Both the position numbers and the translations under genes were made by a program. The notes beneath the pieces were generated by a model that was given only the letters and a program-made list of their open reading frames with translations, was not told the origin of the DNA and did not search any database. DNA of 12,092 nucleotides from F23-D06 sp045600905 (GTDB lineage Bacteria; Bacteroidota; Bacteroidia; Bacteroidales; WCHB1-69), in NCBI GenBank assembly GCA_045600905.1, contig JAZRYT010000169.1, forward strand, positions 1 through 12,092, written 5' to 3'. Each line of letters starts with the position of its first letter. Position 1 is the first letter of the stretch. Below, piece by piece: positions 1-9,000 of the stretch.

Positions 1-145
1 TATAATGTGTGACAAAGCGCCGCAGGCGCAAAAAAACAGTATATTCGCCGCCCCGCCCGCACCCGACCTTGCCCAACGGGCTTCGCAAGGTTGAAGGAGG
101 GCAGGGGATGGAAATAGGAACAAGAGAAAGCCCGGAAGAAACGTT
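1..145. other. GC-rich leader upstream of the first gene
   Basis: No credible coding region ends or starts here before the ATG at 146. The stretch holds a perfect stem-loop GCGCC-GCA-GGCGC at 17-29 and a nested pair of stems at 66-91 (outer arms ACCTTGC 66-72 and GCAAGGT 85-91; competing inner stem GCCC-AAC-GGGC 71-81). TATATTCG at 40-47 is a one-mismatch fit to the Bacteroidota -7 element TAnnTTTG, but I see no -33 TTTG at the right distance, so it is only a weak promoter candidate. A purine-rich GGAAG at 134-138 lies 7 bases before the ATG at 146 and could serve as its ribosome-binding site. Confidence 0.5.
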
Positions 146-1246
146 ATGAAGAAATTATTACTATTTGTATGCCTTCTCATAGCAGGTGCCGCGTATGCGC
201 AAAATGATCTTACAATAACAATGAGACCCAGATTCAACTTCGAAAAAGTGGATTTTGATAGCATTGTGGTTCGCAATATCACTCAAGGAACCCAAAAGAC
301 GTTTTATTACCCGGATTCCGCCTTGTCAAACCAAACGGTTGGGATTAACGCTCTTGAAAATGACGAATTTGAAGTTTCACAGAATTACCCCAATCCTTTC
401 AGTGAAGTTAGTGTGATAAAAGTAAACATCCCCAAATCAGACAAATATGTGTTCAGTTTGTGCGATATTTCAGGACATCTTTGTTTGCGTAAGACTTTCG
501 ATCTGGTGTCCGGAGAATACACTTTTAAAATCGAATGTAGTAGGTCTGGGCTGTTCTTCTTGAATGTAAAAGGTGGGAATTACGGCAGTACCATAAAAAT
601 AGTTTCCCGGGGAGGTGCCGGCGATAAGATGAACTTCACAATGGAGAATATGGCAGCGAAAAATGCTGCGGAAGCACCCTTTTTCAGTGCGGAAGATATA
701 CTTTATCCGGTGGCATACGCCACGATTAACGGAAATCGTGTGCATTCTGAGTTTATGAATAGCTTGGTCATCAGTGAAAACGGACTGCTCGTTTTGGATA
801 TGTTTGGTTCTTCTTATCAAAATTGTCCTTCCTTTTCACCGGCCGGCAAGACTATGCAAGTCATAAATAAAAGTCACAACTTCATTCCATCCTATCAGGC
901 CGATGAAAAGATACTGTTCAATGTCTTCTTTTCTGATTCGTTATTCTATTCCGTTCCGACCGACTATTGTTATAATGGAGACACACCCAATTATGAGGCT
1001 TGGCGTTATTTCGGGTGGTACAAATACAAGATGGATGTCTTCCCTTCATCAGATGGCACGCCGGATAAGTATGCGTTACGGATATGCGGCTTAGATGAAA
1101 ATATAGAAGACGAGGACTATTACCCGATTTCTTTTATGTTTTTGATTGACGAATGCAATTCACCAATACTCAAATATACAACGTATGGCATTGACGATTG
1201 TACCGTACATACGGATTACAGTAGGTTTATCAATATGATGAAATAG
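146..1246 (+). CDS. Secreted protein with an internal T9SS type A-like module
   Basis: This encodes a 366-residue exported protein of unknown function. The start is supported by a textbook signal peptide (Lys-Lys, then a leucine-rich core, cleavage near AYAQ at about residue 19) and by GGAAG 7 bases upstream. Residues 20-65 form a short N-terminal segment with the pattern FDSIVVRNITQG. Residues about 76-154 match a T9SS type A sorting domain: the QNYPNPF turn, a LCDISGH strand, a SGEYTFKI strand, a LFFLNVKGG strand and a final STIKIVS strand. About 210 residues follow that I cannot assign, containing scattered Cys, an aromatic stretch near 286-295 and an acidic stretch near 316-325. In T9SS cargo the sorting domain is normally the last 70-80 residues, so here it is probably a structural module or a repurposed domain, and secretion by T9SS is uncertain. 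The gene is AT-rich (21 of 60 G+C at 361-420) and convergent with the next gene, 46 bases away. Confidence 0.85.
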   Translation: MKKLLLFVCLLIAGAAYAQNDLTITMRPRFNFEKVDFDSIVVRNITQGTQKTFYYPDSALSNQTVGINALENDEFEVSQNYPNPFSEVSVIKVNIPKSDKYVFSLCDISGHLCLRKTFDLVSGEYTFKIECSRSGLFFLNVKGGNYGSTIKIVSRGGAGDKMNFTMENMAAKNAAEAPFFSAEDILYPVAYATINGNRVHSEFMNSLVISENGLLVLDMFGSSYQNCPSFSPAGKTMQVINKSHNFIPSYQADEKILFNVFFSDSLFYSVPTDYCYNGDTPNYEAWRYFGWYKYKMDVFPSSDGTPDKYALRICGLDENIEDEDYYPISFMFLIDECNSPILKYTTYGIDDCTVHTDYSRFINMMK

Positions 1247-1292
1247 AGTTGTTTGTGAAATCGAACAGAATATTTTCAAGGAGCAACTTGCA

Positions 1293-2402
1293 TTATATTT
1301 TAATCTTCCTCGCCACTATCATTGCTGATGCGAAGGCGAAGAACAGGTTGTAACCGCCGCAAAGTCCGTCAATGTCCAATAATTCGCCCGTGACGGAAAT
1401 TCCGGGATATCGTTTGAGCGAGAAATCTTCGTCCACCTCGCTGAGGTCAATGCCTCCGTGGCAAACCTGGGCGAATGCCAAGTCGTACGGTCCTGCTATC
1501 TCTAATTTCATTTTTTTAACATCAAACGGATGCTGCTCGTAAAGCTCATTTAATTTGGGATGAAGGATTCCTTTCAGCGAGCCGAATTTTTGGAGATATT
1601 CGGCCACGTCAAACTGCTCGTTGTGATACATCAAGTTCAATTCGATGCGGCAGTTCGCTTTGTTGGGCAAGCGGTTGTAGTAGGCGGAAAGGTTAAGGAT
1701 GACGATGCCGGAGATGCCGTCATCTTTGAATGTGACTTCACCGGCTTCGCGGTGGATAAGCCGATTGTCCTGATAGAGCGCGGCAATGACTTTTGTGCGA
1801 CAGCCTGAGAGTTTTTTGGGATAGTGGGCGATTTTGAACCCCACCAACGAAGGTTGCAAAGCGTGCCATTTCAGATCCAACGGCATTAAGAAGGAGTTGT
1901 ACTGCTGCCGATTCTTGGGAATCATATTGGCAGGCGTTCCCGTGGCGATGACGATGTGGTCAAAAGCGGTCGGCAAGTCATCTATCTGCCATTTCCCTTT
2001 GTCGGAAACAATGTTCCGCACCTCATATTCCAATGCTGGATGGACATTGCTTCTTTCCGGAGTCCAGAGCACATCGACTACCGTTTGCGAAAACTGCGTG
2101 GCGGGGTAGGCGCGTCCTTCCTCGTCCGCAATCACGGGCATCCCCATTTGTTCGAAAGTGCGTCGCAAATCTTCGGGCGTGACTTTCTGCAGAAGTCGGG
2201 CAATGAAGTCGGGTCGGTTGTAGCAGTCGGGTGTGACATCGGTATTGAAAATATTGGCTTTTCCACCTCCAGAGGCGCGGAGTTTGGTGCCGACATGTTT
2301 ACATTTATCAAAAACATACACCTGCACGGCGGCGTTATCTGAAAGTATCCGCGATAGCAGCAGCCCGGAAGCGCCGGCTCCTATGATGGCGATGTTTTTC
2401 AT
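1293..2402 (-). CDS. HI0933/YhiN-family NAD(P)/FAD-dependent flavoprotein
   Basis: This is a 369-residue cytoplasmic flavoprotein of the HI0933-like (YhiN/BaiN) family. Visible motifs are the N-terminal dinucleotide-binding GAGASG (residues 8-13) after a hydrophobic strand, the FAD-contacting segment GTKLRASGGGKAN (about 38-50, where relatives usually have SGGGRCN), the mid-protein GEVTFKDDGISG segment (221-232), and the C-terminal GELLDIDGLCGGYN signature (339-352) that closes the FAD site. Length is close to, though slightly under, the roughly 390-420 usual for the family. The physiological substrate of most members is unknown; the related BaiN has been linked to bile-acid transformation in clostridia, but nothing here supports that role. 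It is the last gene of a three-gene minus-strand cluster, starting 6 bases after the phosphatase stop codon, so translation is likely coupled. Confidence 0.9.
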   Translation of the reverse strand: MKNIAIIGAGASGLLLSRILSDNAAVQVYVFDKCKHVGTKLRASGGGKANIFNTDVTPDCYNRPDFIARLLQKVTPEDLRRTFEQMGMPVIADEEGRAYPATQFSQTVVDVLWTPERSNVHPALEYEVRNIVSDKGKWQIDDLPTAFDHIVIATGTPANMIPKNRQQYNSFLMPLDLKWHALQPSLVGFKIAHYPKKLSGCRTKVIAALYQDNRLIHREAGEVTFKDDGISGIVILNLSAYYNRLPNKANCRIELNLMYHNEQFDVAEYLQKFGSLKGILHPKLNELYEQHPFDVKKMKLEIAGPYDLAFAQVCHGGIDLSEVDEDFSLKRYPGISVTGELLDIDGLCGGYNLFFAFASAMIVARKIKI

Positions 2403-2408
2403 AAGACT

Positions 2409-3212
2409 TTAGTCCAAATTGTCTTTTAAAAAATGTTGAACCGACTGTTGAAATTCGGGGAAAAGTTCAGGACCTGATGCAACGATTTCGCGCCCGAAGA
2501 GCCAGTTGTCGCCGCCAGAGAAATCGGAAACTTTGCCGCCGGCCTGCTGGATAATGAAGGCGCCGGCTGCCACATCGTAAGGCTTCATTCCATACTCAAA
2601 ATAGCCGTCGCAGCGTCCGCAGGCCACATAGATGAGGTCAGTGGCGGCAGAACCCAAACGGCGCAGACCGTGGGTGTGCTGCATCGACCACTCCATATAC
2701 TTCATAAAGGGCTTTAAAATGGAAAAGTCCGAATAGGGAAATCCCGTGGCCAGCAGCGAGCTGTTGAGGTCAGGGCAGTTGCTGACGTGAATGGGATAGC
2801 CGTTCATATAGCTCTGACCGCCCTTAAAGGCGTAAAAACATTCGTCGCGCCAAATCTCATATACCACGCCGACTACGATTTCGTCATATTCCTTGAGGGC
2901 GATACTGATGGCGGTAGGGGGCATTCCGTGGATGAAATTGGTGGTTCCGTCCAAAGGGTCCACAATCCAGTTGAAGCGTTCGGCGAGCCCTGTCACGGTT
3001 TGTTCCTCAGCAATGAATCCTGCTTCGGGCACCAATTCCTGCAGTTGAGTCACGATGGTTTGCTCGGACTGTTTGTCAAACAGCGTCACATAATCGTGTA
3101 CGCCTTTGGCTTCCATTTTCACAGCGGAGAGGCACTGCCGTTCGCTGCACAACCACACGCCCACTCGGCGGGCCAGGGTGGTGACCTCTTCACAAAGTTT
3201 CTGGTAATCCAT
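2409..3212 (-). CDS. Inositol monophosphatase family protein (SuhB-like)
   Basis: This encodes a 267-residue Mg2+-dependent sugar- or inositol-phosphate phosphatase, cytoplasmic. The family's metal-binding motifs are complete: the Glu pair in FIAEEQ (69-70), WIVDPLDGTTNF (82-93, with Asp85 and Asp88 as metal ligands), and KPYDVAAG (210-217, Asp213 as the third-site ligand; relatives often have Trp in place of Tyr212). The RRLGSAATDLIY segment (184-195) and GRCDGYFE also follow the family pattern. Members hydrolyse inositol-1-phosphate, but several act on fructose-1,6-bisphosphate, 3'-phosphoadenosine phosphates or other phosphates, so the exact substrate is not assigned. The ATG at 3212 lies 9 bases after the gmk stop and the gene ends 6 bases before the flavoprotein, consistent with one transcript. 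Confidence 0.93.
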   Translation of the reverse strand: MDYQKLCEEVTTLARRVGVWLCSERQCLSAVKMEAKGVHDYVTLFDKQSEQTIVTQLQELVPEAGFIAEEQTVTGLAERFNWIVDPLDGTTNFIHGMPPTAISIALKEYDEIVVGVVYEIWRDECFYAFKGGQSYMNGYPIHVSNCPDLNSSLLATGFPYSDFSILKPFMKYMEWSMQHTHGLRRLGSAATDLIYVACGRCDGYFEYGMKPYDVAAGAFIIQQAGGKVSDFSGGDNWLFGREIVASGPELFPEFQQSVQHFLKDNLD

Positions 3213-3221
3213 ATTCTGATG

Positions 3222-3788
3222 TTAGTGTGCTAAAAAATTCTGAACTAAATCAATCATTTCCTGTTGTGCGGTAGAAAGGTCGTCATTGAGCACTATTTTG
3301 TCAAATTGGTTGGCAAAGGAGATTTCGTATTCGGCCTTGTCCAAGCGTTTTTTTAGAGATTCTTCCGTTTCGGTACCGCGGTTGAGCAGCCGATTGCGGA
3401 GTTCTTCCAAAGTGGGTGGCTGTACGAAAACAGAAAGTGCCTGCTCACCAAAATATTTCTTTATATTGAGGCCTCCAAGCACATCGACATCGAAAATAAC
3501 GGTGTGGCCTTCGTTCCAAATGCGTTCCACTTCGCTTTTGAGCGTGCCGTAGTATTGGTTGGCATAGACTTCCTGCCATTCGAGGAACTCGTCTTTGGCA
3601 AGACGCGCTTTAAACTCTTCGGGGGTGAAGAAATAGTAGTCTTTCCCGTGCGCCTCGTAATCGCGTTTGGCGCGGGTGGTGGCGGATACGGAAAAATTGA
3701 GACCTGGCACAGCCTGCAAGAGGTGCTTGACGATTGAGGTTTTGCCTGCGCCAGAGGGCGCGGAGACGATGATGACTTTTCCTTTCAT
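3222..3788 (-). CDS. gmk: Guanylate kinase
   Basis: Guanylate kinase phosphorylates GMP to GDP with ATP, an essential step of purine nucleotide metabolism in the cytoplasm. The 188-residue product has the P-loop SAPSGAGKTS (9-18, Lys16), the GMP-binding segment SVSATTRAKR (33-42) followed by GKDYYF, FDVDVLGG (99-106) for the region after the lid, and RGTETEESLKKRL (137-149), all in the expected order. I chose the ATG at 3788, which gives the usual family length and places the P-loop close to the N-terminus. The frame stays open to 3884, but the extra 32 residues have no family counterpart. Upstream is AT-rich with no Shine-Dalgarno sequence. It is the first gene of the gmk-phosphatase-flavoprotein cluster. 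Confidence 0.97.
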   Translation of the reverse strand: MKGKVIIVSAPSGAGKTSIVKHLLQAVPGLNFSVSATTRAKRDYEAHGKDYYFFTPEEFKARLAKDEFLEWQEVYANQYYGTLKSEVERIWNEGHTVIFDVDVLGGLNIKKYFGEQALSVFVQPPTLEELRNRLLNRGTETEESLKKRLDKAEYEISFANQFDKIVLNDDLSTAQQEMIDLVQNFLAH

Positions 3789-3808
3789 ACGATATTTTTT
3801 TAGGGGCG

Positions 3809-3816
3809 CAAATATC
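3809..3816 (-). promoter_or_regulatory. Possible -7 element of the gmk cluster
   Basis: On the minus strand this reads GATATTTG, one mismatch from the Bacteroidota -7 consensus TAnnTTTG, and is followed by CGCCCC. It would give a short leader of about 14-20 bases before the gmk ATG at 3788. No TTTG is seen at the -33 position, so the call is tentative. It also falls in the out-of-family extension of the gmk frame, which fits that extension being untranslated. Confidence 0.3.
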
Positions 3817-3905
3817 CGCAAAATCCCAATACGCTGCTCCCTGCTAAGAAAAAATCTCTCATTAAATATTAACCATTCTTCCATTTTTACACCCTACCGG
3901 GCGGT

Positions 3906-3921
3906 TGTCCCTAACGGGACA
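3906..3921. repeat. Perfect stem-loop in the spacer
   Basis: TGTCCC-TAAC-GGGACA forms a 6-bp perfect stem with a 4-base loop, next to a shorter CCC-TACC-GGG stem at 3892-3901. It lies downstream of the propeller gene on the minus strand (stop at 3979) and about 120 bases before the gmk start. It is not followed by a T-tract in either direction, so a simple intrinsic terminator is unlikely. It resembles other tight GC-stem, 3-4 base-loop hairpins in this window and may belong to a dispersed intergenic repeat family. Confidence 0.6.
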
Positions 3922-3935
3922 TCTTCACCCTACAT

Positions 3936-3976
3936 CATTCCCCATTCATCATTAACCCTTAACCATTAACCCCTTA
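3936..3976. repeat. Degenerate TTAACC/CATT repeat tract
   Basis: Immediately downstream of the propeller gene is a low-complexity tract built of degenerate CATTCCC, CATTCATCATTAACC, CTTAACC and CATTAACCCC units, roughly 6-8 bases each. It is non-coding and lies between the stop codon at 3979 and the stem-loop at 3906. Its function is unknown; slippage-generated intergenic repeats are a sufficient explanation. Confidence 0.5.
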
Positions 3977-3978
3977 TT

Positions 3979-5970
3979 TCACCTCTCTATCACCAGTTTT
4001 CCCGACAGGCTTTCCTTGGCGGACAGCACGTTCACGGTGTAGATGCCCGGACTGAGCGCGCTGACGTCAATGATGTCCTTGCGGTAAATGCCCGCCAGGT
4101 GGCCCTGCATGTCGTACAGACTGACCGTGTACTCTGTAAATTCTTCGGGCAGCTCTATGCGCACCAATGATGAAGCCGGATTCGGATAGAGGCGCAGACT
4201 TTGCAGCGGAATGGTGTGGGAAGGAATCCCGTCAGGGAATGATTCTAAGATGGACGGATCATAACGGTAGGCAAACAGGGCATTGCTTCCCCCCGAGTTA
4301 GATATTTCGTAAATGAAGTCGTTGCCGAAAGAGACATTCCCGAACGCAATCAAATCCACTAAGATATGCCCCCTGTCATCCACTTCGACTTTTTGGGGCA
4401 ATGTTTGATTTCCAAAGCGTCCCAAGGTGTCTTCCCTTTTAAAAACGCAGGCACTGTCGAACTGGCAAAGAACGGCATCGCCGTTGTAGGTGTTCTGGAA
4501 CAGGAACATTCCCAACACGTGGTCGCCTATGGTTGCAGGTTTAGAGCCTGACAAACAGGTTGTGTATATGTCCTCGCTTGGGATTCCGAAATGTTTATAT
4601 TTCCCAGTGAATTTGTCAAATCCCACAATGTAGCCGGTGTTTTTATTGTCAGGCAGACAGTTTGCTTCTTCGTCAAAATAAAATATTCCCCCAAAGCATT
4701 GACCAAGTCCCATAATATAAACGGTGTTGTCTCCAATAATGTGATTAAACCAATTTGCAGCCAAAATCGAACTTTCATTTAACATTTTCATACGAGGCTG
4801 GTTGGACCATTGTAGGACACCTGCGGAATCATATTTCAAAATAAAAGGCAAATATATCCAACTGTCAGAGTCTGTAATCTCTAAAGAATGTGCGCTATCC
4901 AAGAAAAATCTTGTCGGATATTCACCCGAATGTCCGCGAATAATTATGTGGTTAATATAGCCTGAGACGTAAAGGTTGTCGTCCTGGTCTATGCTGAATC
5001 CTTCGAATTTGTATATCGCACTGAACAGGGAGTCCAGAGGCAGCGTGCCCGATGGCAGCTCCAGATGGTCTATGAGTGGTTTGGCCCAGGCCAGTTCCCA
5101 GCCGGGTGTGAACTTGTAGATGATCATATTGTGAATGCCTGCCCCGTCTCGGGAGCTTCCCGGAAAGTACACGGGGTAGGTGTGTGCGCTGTCCTCGTCA
5201 ATGACCACGTAGAAGGGCAGTTCCTCCCGCCCGTAATATTTTTTGTCCGCTATCAGGTAGGTGTTTCCCTGGCTATCTACACACATCCTGCTGTATTGGT
5301 CGCATAGAGGCACGCAAGTTCTGATGAATCCCCCCATAGAGGAATTGTATATCCTCGGCAGCGCGCCTACGAAGTGGTCTTCCAACAGGTTGCCGTCCAA
5401 GTCGAAGTTCGCGAAGTAGGTGTAAAACCCGGTAGTGTATGGTGGATTACTTATTATATAAGGATATTCCGGCATAAGGCCATGGTTTAGTGCGAAGAAT
5501 ATGGTGTCCCAGTATTGGACGAAACCGTTCTCGTAGCGAATCACTCTTCCCGTGAGGTGGATTACCCCGTCTTTCAGAACCATATCGTATGGGGTTATGC
5601 CGTCAGTGCCGGGTATTTTGAAGGCCTTGCGCCACAGGAGGTTGCCCAGGGTGTCGAACTTGGCCAGCATCATAGCGGGGCTGCTGGGTGGGATCACCAC
5701 GGTGGAGTCGCAGATGTAGTCCCATCCCTGCTGGTCGTGTAGTACGGCGTTGCCGCCGAACTCGCCGAAGATGTAGATGTTGCCGTCCTCGTCAAAGGCG
5801 CTGCTGATGACCTTGTTGTAATATTGGGAGCCGAAACCGTCGTTGCCGCTCCAGGAGTTGGCCCAGCGCCATTCTCCCTGTGCCGCCGCCTTCCCGCCCG
5901 GGAACAGCAGACAGAGCACCGTGAAAATCTGCCACACCGGCAGATGTCTTCTATTGCGTGAACTTTTCAT
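3979..5970 (-). CDS. T9SS type A sorting-domain protein with beta-propeller-like repeats
   Basis: This encodes a secreted or cell-surface protein of 663 residues, function unknown. From the ATG at 5970 it has a basic N-terminus, a hydrophobic core (WQIFTVLCLLFPGG) and a cleavage site near KAAAQ (about 30-31). In-frame starts at 5976 (ATG) and 5997 (TTG) are possible; I prefer 5970 because it gives the most typical signal peptide. The body contains SBBP-like propeller units: FDEDGNIYIFGEF (59-71), AKFDTLGNLLWRKAF (103-117), VDSQGNTYLIA (231-241), IDQDDNLYVSGYI (327-339), LKYDSAGVLQWSNQ (378-391) and VDDRGHILVDL (530-540). The C-terminal 76 residues are a T9SS type A sorting domain (LRLYPNPASSLVRIELP, VSLYDMQGH, SPGIYTVNVLS, KLVIER). 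It starts 42 bases after the giant gene's stop, likely the same operon. G+C is uneven: 21/60 at 4741-4800 against 38/60 at 5641-5700. Confidence 0.9.
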   Translation of the reverse strand: MKSSRNRRHLPVWQIFTVLCLLFPGGKAAAQGEWRWANSWSGNDGFGSQYYNKVISSAFDEDGNIYIFGEFGGNAVLHDQQGWDYICDSTVVIPPSSPAMMLAKFDTLGNLLWRKAFKIPGTDGITPYDMVLKDGVIHLTGRVIRYENGFVQYWDTIFFALNHGLMPEYPYIISNPPYTTGFYTYFANFDLDGNLLEDHFVGALPRIYNSSMGGFIRTCVPLCDQYSRMCVDSQGNTYLIADKKYYGREELPFYVVIDEDSAHTYPVYFPGSSRDGAGIHNMIIYKFTPGWELAWAKPLIDHLELPSGTLPLDSLFSAIYKFEGFSIDQDDNLYVSGYINHIIIRGHSGEYPTRFFLDSAHSLEITDSDSWIYLPFILKYDSAGVLQWSNQPRMKMLNESSILAANWFNHIIGDNTVYIMGLGQCFGGIFYFDEEANCLPDNKNTGYIVGFDKFTGKYKHFGIPSEDIYTTCLSGSKPATIGDHVLGMFLFQNTYNGDAVLCQFDSACVFKREDTLGRFGNQTLPQKVEVDDRGHILVDLIAFGNVSFGNDFIYEISNSGGSNALFAYRYDPSILESFPDGIPSHTIPLQSLRLYPNPASSLVRIELPEEFTEYTVSLYDMQGHLAGIYRKDIIDVSALSPGIYTVNVLSAKESLSGKLVIER

Positions 5971-6012
5971 ATACATATTATCTTTAAATGTTAACAATTA
6001 ACCGTTTTTCCA

Positions 6013-9000
6013 TCATCTTCCTTTCACCAGTTTCAGGTAATGTGCCTTACCGTCCTTTGTTTGCACACGTACGATGTAGGCGGCTCGTGCCAAACTGCCG
6101 ATGTCGAGGCGGTAGGTGCCGGTGAACGAGGTGACAATCCGTCCCTCCATCGTCAAAATGTGGACGCTGACGATGTCATCGGGTTCCACGCCTTTGACGA
6201 ATACTTCGTCGTGTGCGGGATTGGGTGCCAAACTGAGGTTTTGGGCTGGCAGATTGCTGCTGCCGTCCCCGTCTTCTTCGGGGTTCTGTCCACTGTCAGG
6301 CATCCTTCTATAGTCGAGCCAGATTCCATCCAAGAGTTCCTCTGCCGGTATGCAGAATTTGGACACGCAGATTTTTTCGTCCGTGCAGGTCACGATATAG
6401 ATACAGACATCCTCTCCGTCAGCCGCCATCTGCGTCAGCCGGCCGAAGTCTATATTCAGCAGCACGTTGTAGGTGGAGGACCCGTCAAAAAAGTAATCCG
6501 AAAGTTGGAACGGCTCGCACCAGAAGCCGAGCAGGTTCTGCATCCATTCGGGCAGAACGACGTTGAGGTTGTAGTAGGCCGTCTGGTGCGGTGTGCTGAT
6601 GTCGGGCGCGAAATCCCAGCTGGATTCATCAATGGGACAGTCCCACTCCGTCACGCAGCTGCTCCAGTCGAGAATGACCTGGAACTTCTGTTCGCAGGGA
6701 TGCTTGCAGTCCCACAGTGCGAACTCTACTGCTGACGCGTTGAGCGGCGCTCCCGAATAGTAGAACACCAAAGTCTCTGTCCCGCCGGGTGGAATGTCCA
6801 AAGGAAGATGGGTGGTGCCGTGAATCCGGCCGCCGGAACAGCACCTGATGTCATCTATCGCAATATAATCCGTCAGGCCGGTATTGGTGATTTCGATGGA
6901 GATGAAGAATTCCAAATTGCAATCTTTGATGATGCATTCGTTCTTGATAACTTCCACTTCTGCGTATTCGCAGGGGCATTCCTCCACTTTCTCTATGCGC
7001 AGTGTGGGGGACATGTCAGCGACGAAATATCCGTTCACCAAATCTGAGAGTCCCCACCTACAGGGAGGGGAGAGCCAGAACTCCAGACTGTGATCCCCGT
7101 ATTGGCTGATGGGGAGCAGTAGGGGGTCTTCCCCGAAGACACTAGTTGTATTGGACCAGAATCCTATCCAGTAAATGGGTGAAACGTAAGGATTCAGTGG
7201 CAGGGGGTTGTCTATGGGGAACAGACGGTAAACGGGCATCGTCAGCGGAAGTTGTTCGGGACATAGTTTGTAGCATCCCGTCAGGAGGGCGTCGAAGTCA
7301 GGAGCCGGGGGTATGTACAGCGAGGCGTCGTCCGATCTGCATCCCGTTGCGGGATCCACATAATGTGCCGTGATGAAGCCGTCGTTGTAGAACTCGGCCC
7401 GTTGTCCTCGGGAACCATTACTCCAGTTGAGGATGTCTCCGCTGACCGAGTATGCCGGAACGGGCGGGGAAATGAGGCTGTAGTTTCCTAAGTCGAAGGC
7501 TATCTGGGGTGTTGCGGGGAGGGTATCTACTTCGAATCGGTAGGTGGCAACCGATTGGCAGTTCGAGCTGTTCTCAACCGTGAGGGAGGCATGATAGACT
7601 CCCGCCTGAGTGGGGGTGAATTTCAGGTCGGGGGAGGTCGTGGTGTAAACCTCGGGGCCTGACACGTGCCATCTGTAGCTGTTGTTGCTGCCAGAATTGC
7701 CGTAGAGAGCGACCTCGCTGCCAAGGCAGAATTGTGTGTTGCCCGTGATGCGCGCGGTGGGCGCGTTTTCAAACTTCACATTTTTAATTTTCTCATCCAC
7801 ACATCCGTTGGACTCATCCACCACCCTCACGTGGTAGTCCCCTGTCTGACAGGCGAAGTACGTGTTGGAGCGCGTCCCCATAGTGGAGAAGTTCCAATAG
7901 TAGTGGTTGACTGACGTGTCGGGATAGGTTAGGGTGACCGTGTCGCCCGAGCAGACGGCATAAGCGAGGTTGGATCCTATAGTGTTGTTTTCCAAATTGT
8001 TGGCAACGACTTCCACAGTGGCGTTTGAGGAGGAAGAACAGCCTAAGCTGTTGCTCGCCGTAAGCGTGACTATAAAGTTTGGGATTTCTGCTCCGTACGT
8101 ATGGTAGATGTTGTTTCCGTTGTTGGTGGAGCCGTCACCGAAGTCCCAGTGGTATTCTGTCACCTCACCAGAGGTGGAGGCGGAGAAGAGGAACGGGGTG
8201 TTCGCACACATAGTGTGACGGATGTCGATGCTGTTGATGGTGGGTGCGGGCGGTACGTGGAGAGTTGTCATATAGATACACGGTATCCCGTTGATGGAAA
8301 TGGAAATCTCGAACTGCGTGTTCAGCTGTGTCGTGCAGGGTACTCTGACGGTGTCCAAATTATTAGTGCCGATATAATATGTCTGATTGTTGTTCCGGAT
8401 GGAAACGGTCTTCATCGGAGTCAGGCTGTCCAGATATAGAGACTTGTCCACTATCTGGATAAAGCCCGAGCAGTCGTATTTTATTTCGAAATCAGGGATA
8501 CATTCTATAGTCACATAGTATTGGTAATTGTAGGAGGTGTCGTTAGATAAGAAGCCGCCACTAATCTGATAACTGCCTGGTTTGGAGAAATGGGCGGTGA
8601 CCTGGTTTGAGGAATTGGATGGTCGACAATAACACCCTGGCATATTGGGCGATATGAACCAAAGGACGGGGTTGTTAACAGAAAGGGTTACTTCGTTGCA
8701 GTTTATGGAATCGTTGTTGACAGGTAAGACCACGTGCTCAACAGTAGAAGAGGAATCATTGCCTCCTGTTTCATTTTCGGCGAAGTATCTGCAGGATTGT
8801 GCGTAACAGTTGGGATTGGTGACTGACGACACAGTGCAGCAGATATTTCCCGTAAAGTTATTATCTACGGAAATGGAGTTTGTAGTGTCAGTCAGGGAAC
8901 CATTCAGCGTCCATCTGTAGGTGACATCCTCCTGTACGGGCACGGAGATTTGTGAGGTGGTGGAATTGTAGTTGTACTGGAGAGTTGCGTCAGGCATATA

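Noticed and set aside
17..29. Intrinsic terminator at the left end
   Set aside because: The stem is followed by A residues on the plus strand and by only three T on the minus strand.
1247..1292. Bidirectional terminator between the convergent genes
   Set aside because: AGTTG (1247-1251) can pair with CAACT (1284-1288), but the stem is interrupted by mismatches and there is no T-tract in either direction.
3789..3884. N-terminal extension of guanylate kinase by 32 residues
   Set aside because: The frame is open, but the extension has no family counterpart, crosses a candidate promoter element, and the internal ATG at 3788 gives the standard length with the P-loop near the N-terminus.
5971..5997. 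Earlier starts for the propeller protein (TTG at 5997, ATG at 5976)
   Set aside because: The ATG at 5970 gives a more typical signal peptide. ATG 5976 adds only two residues and remains possible; TTG 5997 is unlikely.
6040..6735. 231-residue open frame on the plus strand opposite the giant gene
   Set aside because: It lies wholly antisense to the sorting-domain end of a clearly coding gene and shows no domain or signal sequence; it is a shadow of codon bias on the other strand.
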